Source of the DNA: a virus
Virus record (IMG/VR): IMGVR_UViG_3300025082_002887
Location: 1-64,000 of that record
Direction: 5' to 3' (one strand)
Length of the DNA stretch: 64,000 bases
Of the stretch, positions 1 through 7,602 are shown piece after piece. The notes below the pieces were generated by a model. That model was not told the origin of the DNA, ran no database searches, and saw only the letters and a program-made list of their open reading frames with translations. The position numbers were made by a program, and so were the translations under genes. Position 1 is the stretch's first letter. Each line of letters opens with the position of its first letter.

Positions 1-2
1 GA

Positions 3-1259
3 GCGCGCTCACAGAAAGAAATGGCAGCAGCTGCGGCGGAGTCTTCGCGGCGCGCCGAAGAAAAAGCGAGCAAAGCTGCAGAAGCGCGCATCAAGGCTCG
101 CGAACGTTTTTGTAAGAGAAAACCTCAAGTATGCGCTGATCAAGAAAAATTGGCGAATTTGCAAAAGATGCACACCCCAGAGAAACTTCCCGGAGTCATG
201 CTACCAGCAATGGCATATGGGATCCAGACGGACGAGGCACAGGATCAAGCTCTCATGATGCTGAGTATGGTCGAACCAACTGGTATCATGTCCTACGTCG
301 ACGTCCAAGATGCTTATATAAACATGGTAAATGACCGCACAGCCGCTAGCGCAGGATGGCTCATTGTTGCAATATTGTCCGCCATCCCAGGCCTGGGTAA
401 AACAATGGCCCCCATAAAAGCAGCGAAACTAGCTAGGATAAAAAAAGCAATTGCTAGGGCCGAAAAAATTGCAAGAAGATCAAAAAAAACCAAAGCCTTT
501 CCAAGTGTTCAAATTGAAAGAGCCATACCTGCGGCACGTGCGGAAATAGCAGAATTACAGGAATATACGGACATTTTCCAGCAACACATGGTTGATAATA
601 TACCAATCGATAAAGTAACGGCCCTAAGAATAATTGAAAAGTTTCCAAGCCTAAAAGTGACAAATAAAGCAGTATACAGGGGGATGAGAGTTGACGCTAA
701 TTTTATTAAGAAAAACTTTGGAGATGATGTTTTTCGCACGTGCTGTAGTGGGGATCCGGGTACGTATGTGTTAGAAGTTAACACTACACTCAAGCCAAGA
801 TCAAAGTCTGGTACCTCTTCGTGGAGTCTTGATCCCGGTGAGGGGGACCTCTGGGCGAAGGGGTACGTCAGGGACCCCAAAGACAAGCCGTATGAAATTC
901 TTTATATGGGCGGCGGGAAAAACAGCAAAGGTCTTAACATTACCAAAGCCGCGAAAGACATGGGACATCCCATGGCATCTCAAGATTTCGCAGAAGTCTC
1001 AATGATTGGCCCGGTTGGTGTTAAAAAAGTAGTAATAGTTAACAATGCCCCAAAGGGCGGCACGCGGCCGCGCTCTATTTATGCGGTGGAAAAGCAGGCT
1101 AAGCAGAAGCACAGAGTTCCGGGAGCGAAAGCAATCGACCTCCCAGCCGGCTTTTATCCTGCGGGCAGTAGAAAAGAGATATTAAAATTAATCGGAGTAC
1201 CTACCTCGCTAAAAGAAAGTATTGTAAAAAAACAACTAATTAGAGTGAGGATAGCATGA
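3..1259 (+). CDS. Probable ADP-ribosyltransferase, packaged-protein candidate (5' partial)
   Basis: The reading frame is open to the left edge of the window with no stop, so the gene probably begins upstream; the first ATG is at 21 with only a weak Shine-Dalgarno. Numbering from that ATG, residues 1-60 are Ala/Glu/Lys-rich and helical. Residues about 85-150 hold a hydrophobic domain (TGIMSYVDVQDAY, then GWLIVAILSAIPGLGKT) shared with the next gene. The C-terminal part resembles the R-S-E class of ADP-ribosyltransferases: VYRGMRV with Arg220, a Ser-rich GTSSWSLDPG near 264, and DFAEVSMIGPVGVKKVVIV near 325 as the catalytic Glu strand. T4 Alt, a capsid-packaged enzyme, is the family precedent. 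The stop overlaps the next start (ATGA). The ART call is motif-based and moderate; substrate and packaging are inferences. Confidence 0.6.
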   Translation, partial: ARSQKEMAAAAAESSRRAEEKASKAAEARIKARERFCKRKPQVCADQEKLANLQKMHTPEKLPGVMLPAMAYGIQTDEAQDQALMMLSMVEPTGIMSYVDVQDAYINMVNDRTAASAGWLIVAILSAIPGLGKTMAPIKAAKLARIKKAIARAEKIARRSKKTKAFPSVQIERAIPAARAEIAELQEYTDIFQQHMVDNIPIDKVTALRIIEKFPSLKVTNKAVYRGMRVDANFIKKNFGDDVFRTCCSGDPGTYVLEVNTTLKPRSKSGTSSWSLDPGEGDLWAKGYVRDPKDKPYEILYMGGGKNSKGLNITKAAKDMGHPMASQDFAEVSMIGPVGVKKVVIVNNAPKGGTRPRSIYAVEKQAKQKHRVPGAKAIDLPAGFYPAGSRKEILKLIGVPTSLKESIVKKQLIRVRIA

Positions 1260-2524
1260 AAATGAAACTCCTACTTGAAAATTGGCGAAAATTCTTGGAC
1301 GAAGAAAGAAAAGCACAAGAATTATTAAAAGAAGAGACCAGTTGTCCGCCCAACCAAATAGCCCTCCCAGACGGAACGTGTTTCCGTGACCCCTTGCACG
1401 TGGCGTCGCCTGACAGCATGCGGTCCGGGCCCGAAATTAAGGCCGTACGCGGCAGGGAGATGTCATCGAAGAAGGCGGCAGACAAGACAAAAGCAGCGCT
1501 AACTAGAGACAAAATGAAACGAGCGCACCATCGAATGTCTGGAGGGCCCTCCACGCCCGAAGCAAAAGAAGTCGCGCGAGTTGTAGCCAGTATGGGCGAT
1601 CCAACTGGTGTTTTGTCATACCCTGATGTAAAAGATGCCTACATGGACTATCAAAACAACCCATCAAAAGCTTCCATGGGCTGGCTCTTTGTTGCAATAG
1701 TAGCTGCGATTCCAATTGTTGGGTACACAGTGAAACCCCTTAAGGTTGCAAGATTAGCAAAGCTAACCAAAACGGTTAATAAGGCAGACGCCGCCTTTAC
1801 CGCCGCCGTCAAAGCCAAAAAACCGGGTGCGCTACAGGCGCAGAAGATGATGGCCGCACGCACCGGAAAGAGCGCCGAAGGAGCCCAAGTTGCGAGTAAA
1901 ACCGCCCGGATCAGCGGAGATCTCATGAAAGTTGAAAGAATCGAAGCAATGGTCATGGGCCACGGCCAATCATATGTAATCGTGAAAACAAAAGACGGGC
2001 CCATGGCGTTCTATAAATCTTCAGCGACTGCGTACTCGGATATGGGCAGCCCATGGATACCTATGTTTGGAGTGAATGGAGGCAATGATTTTATGAAACT
2101 AAGTGGCGCACATAAAGACGCTCTCGAATTCGTTGCGAAAGGTAAAAAGCTGAAAGGCAAATATGCCGTAGAAGGCTCTGAAATCAATAATATTGGGAAA
2201 GCGCTGGAGAAGCAAGGCGCGTTCAAGGGCGCGCCTCGGGGTTACAACAGCGTTTCACATTTTTTATCTGATAATATAAACTCCTTGCGGTCGGGAATGT
2301 CCATGGAACAAATAGTCGCACAATTAAACAGAGGTTTGAGAAAAATGGGCCGAGGGGAACTTAACCTACAAACCGTGGAGAATGTGGGGATAAATCTGCA
2401 TCTAAAACTCCATGGCGTCAACACAAAATTAACAGGTATGGCTGGATCTGGAATTCCGGGTGTCAATTCGGTGATTAATCAAAGCGACTTCATTGAAGCG
2501 CTAAATCTGGGAAGGGGAAGATGA
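1256..2524 (+). CDS. Leader-bearing hypothetical protein, partial paralogue of the preceding gene
   Basis: The function is not recognised. The start at 1256 overlaps the upstream stop; an alternative ATG at 1262 gives the exact MKLLLENWRKF leader also seen at 2521 and 3948. Leader position 14-16 reads L-D-E, matching the [LI]-x-E cleavage rule of the T4 prohead protease. Residues about 115-165 (DPTGVLSYPDVKDAY, GWLFVAIVAAIPIVG, KPLKVARLAKL) align with the upstream protein's hydrophobic domain, so the two share a domain. The C-terminal 200 residues differ from the first gene and have no motif I know. The DNA is notably GC-rich; I counted 38 of 60 G+C in 1381-1440. A packaged or ejected virion protein is an inference from the leader. 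Confidence 0.6.
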   Translation: MKMKLLLENWRKFLDEERKAQELLKEETSCPPNQIALPDGTCFRDPLHVASPDSMRSGPEIKAVRGREMSSKKAADKTKAALTRDKMKRAHHRMSGGPSTPEAKEVARVVASMGDPTGVLSYPDVKDAYMDYQNNPSKASMGWLFVAIVAAIPIVGYTVKPLKVARLAKLTKTVNKADAAFTAAVKAKKPGALQAQKMMAARTGKSAEGAQVASKTARISGDLMKVERIEAMVMGHGQSYVIVKTKDGPMAFYKSSATAYSDMGSPWIPMFGVNGGNDFMKLSGAHKDALEFVAKGKKLKGKYAVEGSEINNIGKALEKQGAFKGAPRGYNSVSHFLSDNINSLRSGMSMEQIVAQLNRGLRKMGRGELNLQTVENVGINLHLKLHGVNTKLTGMAGSGIPGVNSVINQSDFIEALNLGRGR

Positions 2525-3951
2525 AACTTTTATTTGAAAATTGGCGGAAATATCTATTAATCGAGCGCTATTCAATTGAAGATGGAATGGAAGCGATTAA
2601 GCCCACCAACAAAAAAATGCGCAAGGTCTATAAAAGATACAACAATCAAACTTGGCATTGGGAAGTTGAGCGTGGCTGGATTGATCCTAAAGAAGAGCCA
2701 CCGCCTGCCGTACCAGAAGAAAAAATAAACAAGGCGGCATACGGATACAGAACGTATATATTTGAAGTAATACCGCAAGATATTGGGAGACGATACTCAG
2801 ATGGACGCACCGTGCCAGAAAATAAAAGAAAAGAAGTAGCCGATCAAAATCAAGGCCTTGCTGTCATGTGGATTCGTAAGCTTTCTATAAAGGATCCAAA
2901 GTTAGCTAGAGACATTATAGACGGTGAAATAACATATTCTGGCCGCGGACATGGCGACACCCCATATTCAGACATCATGCCCGACCTTGAAATTTACTTC
3001 CAAAACCTCGATTTAATGCCCAAAAGAAATTTAATAGAGCTTGAGTCATTTGATGAGTTACATCAAATGGTAGAAGAAGCAAAAGAAGAAATTTATGCTC
3101 GGCAAGAAAAGAAACAATATCTCGACGCAGAAGAAGGTACAAAAATTTTAAGCGGCAAAATGGTACCCAACGAAGAGACTGGAAAGTTAGAAAGGAGCCC
3201 GGGTAAAAATGGGTGGTTTATCGCAGAGATCCATAACAAGGGCGCCGCCTGTGAGCTAGGAAAAGGAACAGATTGGTGCACTGCAACAGACTTAGACTTT
3301 TTTGATGAATATTATGAACCTGATGATCCGCTGTTTTTCTTTGAAGGCTTCTGGACAGACCCCAGTACAAGATTTCAATTTCATTATGGGTCAGAATCAT
3401 TTATGGATGCGGGAGATAGGCCTGTAAATAAAGAAACATTCAAGACCCTTCACAGCTTGCTTATGCAAACAGAAGCACCAGAGAAATATCAAGTTGTACA
3501 AGACAAACAATATGAGATAATAGCCGGAGATTCAGACACGCCGGCAGAAGAGCTAAATAAAATAATTGAGCTATATTTGCAACGAAGGTCATCAGGATGG
3601 GGCTCAAATATAATCGAAAAAGTTGCAAAAAACGCTAAAACGCCATTAGAATCCCTTAAAAAACTATATCACTCAACTGACAATAAATATATTACTAGAA
3701 GTATTCAAGTTAACCCTGTTATTGATTTCGCGCTAGCAAAAGAGATTCTTATGTCAAACCCTAAAGACGAACTTATATATGCACGAGGGATAAAGCAAAT
3801 GACAGGTTATAAGCGTTGGGGTATATCGTTCGAAGAAGTTAATAAAATAATTAACGCCGTCGAAGCGGCCAGAAATTACGAGCCACGCCAAATCCCGCAA
3901 GAAGTTGCAAACCTATATGAACACAAACTCAAAATAAGGATAAAAAGATGA
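2521..3951 (+). CDS. Leader-bearing protein with WCTAT motif and LRV/HEAT-like C-terminus
   Basis: The protein has 476 residues and starts MKLLFENWRKYLLIE, with an L-I-E site right after the leader. A central segment near residues 245-300 carries GKGTDWCTATDLDFFDEYY followed by aromatic-rich strands, a pattern I associate with phage proteins of unknown function. The C-terminal third has repeats such as KNAKTPLESLKKLYHS and NPVIDFALAKEILMSNPKD that resemble leucine-rich-variant or HEAT-type helical repeats and suggest a protein-binding solenoid. The start overlaps the upstream stop by four bases (ATGA), so translation is likely coupled. Composition is more AT-rich than in the two upstream genes. 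Function is unknown; virion packaging is inferred from the leader only. Confidence 0.55.
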   Translation: MKLLFENWRKYLLIERYSIEDGMEAIKPTNKKMRKVYKRYNNQTWHWEVERGWIDPKEEPPPAVPEEKINKAAYGYRTYIFEVIPQDIGRRYSDGRTVPENKRKEVADQNQGLAVMWIRKLSIKDPKLARDIIDGEITYSGRGHGDTPYSDIMPDLEIYFQNLDLMPKRNLIELESFDELHQMVEEAKEEIYARQEKKQYLDAEEGTKILSGKMVPNEETGKLERSPGKNGWFIAEIHNKGAACELGKGTDWCTATDLDFFDEYYEPDDPLFFFEGFWTDPSTRFQFHYGSESFMDAGDRPVNKETFKTLHSLLMQTEAPEKYQVVQDKQYEIIAGDSDTPAEELNKIIELYLQRRSSGWGSNIIEKVAKNAKTPLESLKKLYHSTDNKYITRSIQVNPVIDFALAKEILMSNPKDELIYARGIKQMTGYKRWGISFEEVNKIINAVEAARNYEPRQIPQEVANLYEHKLKIRIKR

Positions 3952-5645
3952 AACTACTATTTGAAAATTGGCGAAAATTTATAAAAGAAGATATAACTGA
4001 TTTAGCTTCTCGCCGGCGCGGTAGTGAAAAAGAATTCGTACGCGTTTTTAATGAAGACCAACTTGGCCAACTTAATAATTCAATTGCTAAAATCGTAGAA
4101 ACAGCAAAACAAAAGCTTGGTGCTGAAGGTGATATTCCATATTTTGATCCAAACTCTTTAGAAAAAGTTGAATTAGCAGAGCCACTAAAAATGGTTGCAG
4201 AACAAACTGATGAAGAACTTGGCATCACACCTTTTCAATCCTCTCAGGCTTCTCCTGAGCGAATGGCCTTGAGAAAACAATACCATGGACCAGAAGGCGA
4301 ATTAGCCAAACATGGTCCGAGAGCAGTTAAAAATCTAGAAAAAGGCATTGGTCAAATGTCGCCAGAAGAATTCGAAGAAGCGGGATATGTTATTAAAGTT
4401 CCTCAAAGCGTTCTAGATGATTTTGCTCAATTAGTTGAAAGCACAAAAGAAACAGATGGACTATATGAAGAGGCAAAAGATTGGTATCACAATATTCGTG
4501 GACTCCTCGACAAAGAAACAGAAGACGACAGAGATTCCGCTTTGTTGGGATTATTAATTGCAACTTACTCTCCACGAGCTAAATTTGCTTTAAACTTGGC
4601 CGAAGCTGTTTTTATGTACAAGGCGGTTCAAAAGGATGCCTCTGAAAACCCAGAAGCGCTTAAAAATTATCTTGAAACATTCCCTGGTGCAGAAAAAAGA
4701 GAGCCCGGAGAATTTCGAGGATTTACTGGGGCTCACAAAGTTCCAAATTTTGCTCTCAATCTCGTAGCTCCTGATTTGGCTGGAAAAAGAGAGGAATTGG
4801 GAGACGTCGTTTATAACGATCTTTATGAATGGAATTCAACAATTGACACATGGATGATTGATGCGTTTTATCCTTCTCTCCGCAAAGCTTCTACAGCAAA
4901 AGAATGGGAAGCAATTAAAGGCAAACTAATGTCAAATGTTGTTTCTTATCGACATATGGCTGGATTAGTTGCCAAAGAAGCAAAAAAATTAAATTTAATT
5001 CCTCACCAATTGCAAGCACTTATTTGGGTAGCCTCACAAATACGACAAACTGGCGAAGCTGGTCTTGGCGTAACAACACAATTCGCTTTTGATCAGATTA
5101 GAGAGTCAATTAGAAATATTGCCGAGATCAACAATGACCTAGAGGCACTTAAAAATTTAGAAGAAGAAGATTGGCTAGGAACAATTATCGACACCATTGA
5201 TAGAAGCGGATTTGAAGAGGCTTCAAAATATACTCTGGGGATGAAAGATGAAAAAGGCAAAATAACAACTCCAGGAATCCGAAGCATCACCGCAAGTGGC
5301 AAAAAAGGCTCAGCGTTTGAATATTTTCCTGCACCAGAAAAAGTAGAAAAACCAAAAGGACCAGCAAAGCCAAAAGGGCCGCCAAAAGAAAAAGTAATGA
5401 AGCCGCATCAAGATCCTCAATACGAAGGCTTAAATACACACTATGTGATGAACAATGTTATTCAAATGCCAACTGGTAAATTTAATAATTTATACGATTC
5501 AGTTACCCTATATTTAGATCCTGAATTTTCTACCGACAAAGCAGTTGAACATATTTTAGGAAGGTTCGACCCAGAAGCAAAAGCTAGCAAAGATTACTTT
5601 ACTGAAAATTTAAAACACTTTAAAGTTACAATAGGAAAAAAATAA
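3948..5645 (+). CDS. Leader-bearing helical protein of unknown function
   Basis: The protein has 565 residues, mostly predicted helix. It begins MKLLFENWRKFIKED, so the leader is followed by an I-K-E site. The middle, about residues 175-370, has the signature LLGLLIATYSPRAKFALNLA and IPHQLQALIWVASQIRQ. This recalls a helical domain found in phage polyvalent-type proteins, with conserved SP, N and PxQxQA positions, but I cannot name the family with confidence. A Pro/Lys-rich linker follows near residue 465-485, then an 80-residue C-terminal domain. The start overlaps the previous stop (ATGA). No catalytic residues are evident. It belongs to the same leader-bearing block, so I infer a shared destination with its neighbours. 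Confidence 0.55.
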   Translation: MKLLFENWRKFIKEDITDLASRRRGSEKEFVRVFNEDQLGQLNNSIAKIVETAKQKLGAEGDIPYFDPNSLEKVELAEPLKMVAEQTDEELGITPFQSSQASPERMALRKQYHGPEGELAKHGPRAVKNLEKGIGQMSPEEFEEAGYVIKVPQSVLDDFAQLVESTKETDGLYEEAKDWYHNIRGLLDKETEDDRDSALLGLLIATYSPRAKFALNLAEAVFMYKAVQKDASENPEALKNYLETFPGAEKREPGEFRGFTGAHKVPNFALNLVAPDLAGKREELGDVVYNDLYEWNSTIDTWMIDAFYPSLRKASTAKEWEAIKGKLMSNVVSYRHMAGLVAKEAKKLNLIPHQLQALIWVASQIRQTGEAGLGVTTQFAFDQIRESIRNIAEINNDLEALKNLEEEDWLGTIIDTIDRSGFEEASKYTLGMKDEKGKITTPGIRSITASGKKGSAFEYFPAPEKVEKPKGPAKPKGPPKEKVMKPHQDPQYEGLNTHYVMNNVIQMPTGKFNNLYDSVTLYLDPEFSTDKAVEHILGRFDPEAKASKDYFTENLKHFKVTIGKK

Positions 5646-5659
5646 CTATTTAATATATA

Positions 5660-7588
5660 ATGCCTTGTACTATTAACAATAATACTTCCAATGACCTTTC
5701 TCAATTGGAAGATCTAACTCAAAAATTAGTTCCTTTTGCACAAAAGCAGATAGGCTTTAATCGACCACCCACAATTAATTTTGATGATGATGAGAAAAAT
5801 GCAGCCAATCCTCTCGGAAGGACTGCTCAATACGATCCTTCAAATATGGAAATTATTGTCTTTGTTACAGGGCGCCACACAAAAGATATTCTGCGCTCAA
5901 TTGCACACGAGCTAGTTCACCATGGCCAAAATCTAAGAGGAGAATTTAGCAAGCCCATATCCACTAAATTAGGCTATGCACAAAACGACGAGCATTTACG
6001 AGGAATGGAGCGCGAAGCGTACGAAACTGGTAATCTTTGTTTTCGAGATTGGGAAGACGGAATAAAACAGCAATTACCACTATATGAAACTATTTATAAA
6101 GAATCTCTTATAGGAGGAGACAATATGTCGATTAAAGACTGGAAAGATAAAGAGCTTAATAATCTTTTAATGGATAAATGGGGATATAAGCCACAACCTG
6201 AAAAGAAGATTGAGGAAGGAATTCCAACAACCGTAGTCAATGATTACGAAACTGGAGAAATTCATTTTGGCGAAGACGAGGATGATGAGGACGGCGATGA
6301 TGAGGACGAAGAGTCTAGTAGTCAATTACATTTAAACCCTCAAGACCCAGAATTTCGAGAAAAAGCCTCTTTATCAGAAAGTGTACAAAAATCATCTATG
6401 ATACATGAAGATCTCCCACCCAGCCTGAGAGGCCGCGGCGCCGGAGATGACGAAGCAACGAAACTTCGCGATAGCATTGCTGATATTAAGAGCGGTGGAG
6501 GAGACCAAGCAACGAAACTTCGCGATAGCATTGCTGATATTAAGAGCGGTGGAGGAGACCAAGCAACGAAACTTCGCGATAGCATTGCTGATATTAAGAG
6601 CGGGAACCAGGGTTCCCGGTCCGGGTCAGGGTGCCAATCATCAAGGTGTATGAAAGAAAGACTCGGACAGCTGCCCTCCGATCGGCCAGCCGCTGAACCT
6701 GAAGATGTTGCAGAAGAAAGAGACGTTGTGGATACAATAAAAGACATTGGCGGAGTTGCCCTTGACATTCTCGGCCTCGGCGGTCTTTTTGGCGAAGATG
6801 ATACGGCCGCCGAAGTCAAAGAAAAAGTATCAAAATTTGACCCAGAAACGGCACAAAGATTGAAAGATAAAATAGCTTCTATCAAAGTGGGACAGTCCTT
6901 GCCGGGGAAAGTCGGCAGACTACCCGACGCAGAATGGACAGAAGTCTCGGGACCCGGAGCAGATCCCGGAACGGGCACTGGTGCTGTTTCTTCCGGCGGG
7001 GCTGCACTTCATGTTGATTCTGGTGCCGGCTATTTAAATTTATGGAAAAAATTAACAGGCGTTGAACAAGGGGCTTTCCAAAATAATTGGAGAACTTTCC
7101 GTCAATATATGAGAATGGTTGTTGGCGCCGGTCAACAGGCTCGCCCAATGTTGAGAACTAGCGTAGATTACAGACCAATGCTAAGCCAAGCAATCAGTAT
7201 GAGTCAACGAGGAGCCCATGTGCCTTCTAAATTCAAAGGAGCATGGAAAAAGAAAAAGACTCCCAAACGAGTAGATATACGCGCACAGCCAGGACCTAAA
7301 TCTTATATTAGCCCATCCCCGTGGGATGCCACGCCCGAAAAAGAAATGGGAGAATTTAAAGGGATGGACTATGAAAATGCTGCAAGTGCCTACGAACAAG
7401 CTTTAGAACGAGCCAATCTCGCGGCTAAAACAGGAACAACAGTCCAAGGCCAAACTGCTGAATGGTGGCGAGAATTCGCCTCAAAAATTGCACAAGGCAC
7501 AGACCTTGAAGAAGAACAGCCTATTTCACAATTTGGAGAAGTGCCCGGCACCAAATCACAATGGCAAGCATGGCTAGGCCAGCCATAA
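5660..7588 (+). CDS. Zn metallopeptidase domain joined to a repeat-containing virion-type protein
   Basis: Residues 1-150 form a zinc-metallopeptidase-like domain with AHELVHHGQ (His83, Glu84, His87) and downstream acidic residues around REAYETGN. At residue 156 a strong Shine-Dalgarno (AGGAGGAG, 6112-6119) sits five bases before an in-frame ATG at 6125, so a second product starting MSIKDWKDKELNNLLMDKWGY may be made; that sequence looks like a natural N-terminus. Next come an Asp/Glu-rich stretch, three copies of an 18-residue repeat (ATKLRDSIADIKSGGGDQ), a linker, and a C-terminal region with a Gly/Ala segment. The start at 5660 has no visible Shine-Dalgarno. It may be a natural fusion of two ancestral genes. 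The peptidase target is unknown. Confidence 0.6.
   Translation: MPCTINNNTSNDLSQLEDLTQKLVPFAQKQIGFNRPPTINFDDDEKNAANPLGRTAQYDPSNMEIIVFVTGRHTKDILRSIAHELVHHGQNLRGEFSKPISTKLGYAQNDEHLRGMEREAYETGNLCFRDWEDGIKQQLPLYETIYKESLIGGDNMSIKDWKDKELNNLLMDKWGYKPQPEKKIEEGIPTTVVNDYETGEIHFGEDEDDEDGDDEDEESSSQLHLNPQDPEFREKASLSESVQKSSMIHEDLPPSLRGRGAGDDEATKLRDSIADIKSGGGDQATKLRDSIADIKSGGGDQATKLRDSIADIKSGNQGSRSGSGCQSSRCMKERLGQLPSDRPAAEPEDVAEERDVVDTIKDIGGVALDILGLGGLFGEDDTAAEVKEKVSKFDPETAQRLKDKIASIKVGQSLPGKVGRLPDAEWTEVSGPGADPGTGTGAVSSGGAALHVDSGAGYLNLWKKLTGVEQGAFQNNWRTFRQYMRMVVGAGQQARPMLRTSVDYRPMLSQAISMSQRGAHVPSKFKGAWKKKKTPKRVDIRAQPGPKSYISPSPWDATPEKEMGEFKGMDYENAASAYEQALERANLAAKTGTTVQGQTAEWWREFASKIAQGTDLEEEQPISQFGEVPGTKSQWQAWLGQP
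6455..6603 (+). repeat. 54-bp in-frame tandem repeat, 2.8 copies
   Basis: Copies start at 6455, 6509 and 6563. The first two are complete and identical, and the third lacks the Gly-rich linker. Each unit encodes 18 residues, ATKLRDSIADIKSGGGDQ. Identity at the DNA level, including silent positions, points to recent duplication by slippage or recombination. A degenerate cousin, RLKDKIASIK, occurs later in the same protein near 6860-6890. Copy number may vary between related phages. Confidence 0.9.
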
Positions 7589-7602
7589 CAAAGAAGGACT
7601 TT

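Noticed and set aside
6455-6603. CRISPR-like array
   Set aside because: The repeats are in tandem with no variable spacers, and translate in frame.
6447-6653. 68-residue plus-strand open frame over the tandem repeat
   Set aside because: It is the repeat read in another frame and ends just after it; no ribosome binding site.
6340-6978. 212-residue minus-strand open frame
   Set aside because: It is the reverse of the repeat and acidic region of the metallopeptidase fusion, repeats itself for that reason, and has no Shine-Dalgarno or promoter.
7561-7602. Upstream start for the hydrolase-endopeptidase gene
   Set aside because: It would overlap the previous gene, and the ATG at 7603 has both a Shine-Dalgarno and a leader-like N-terminus.
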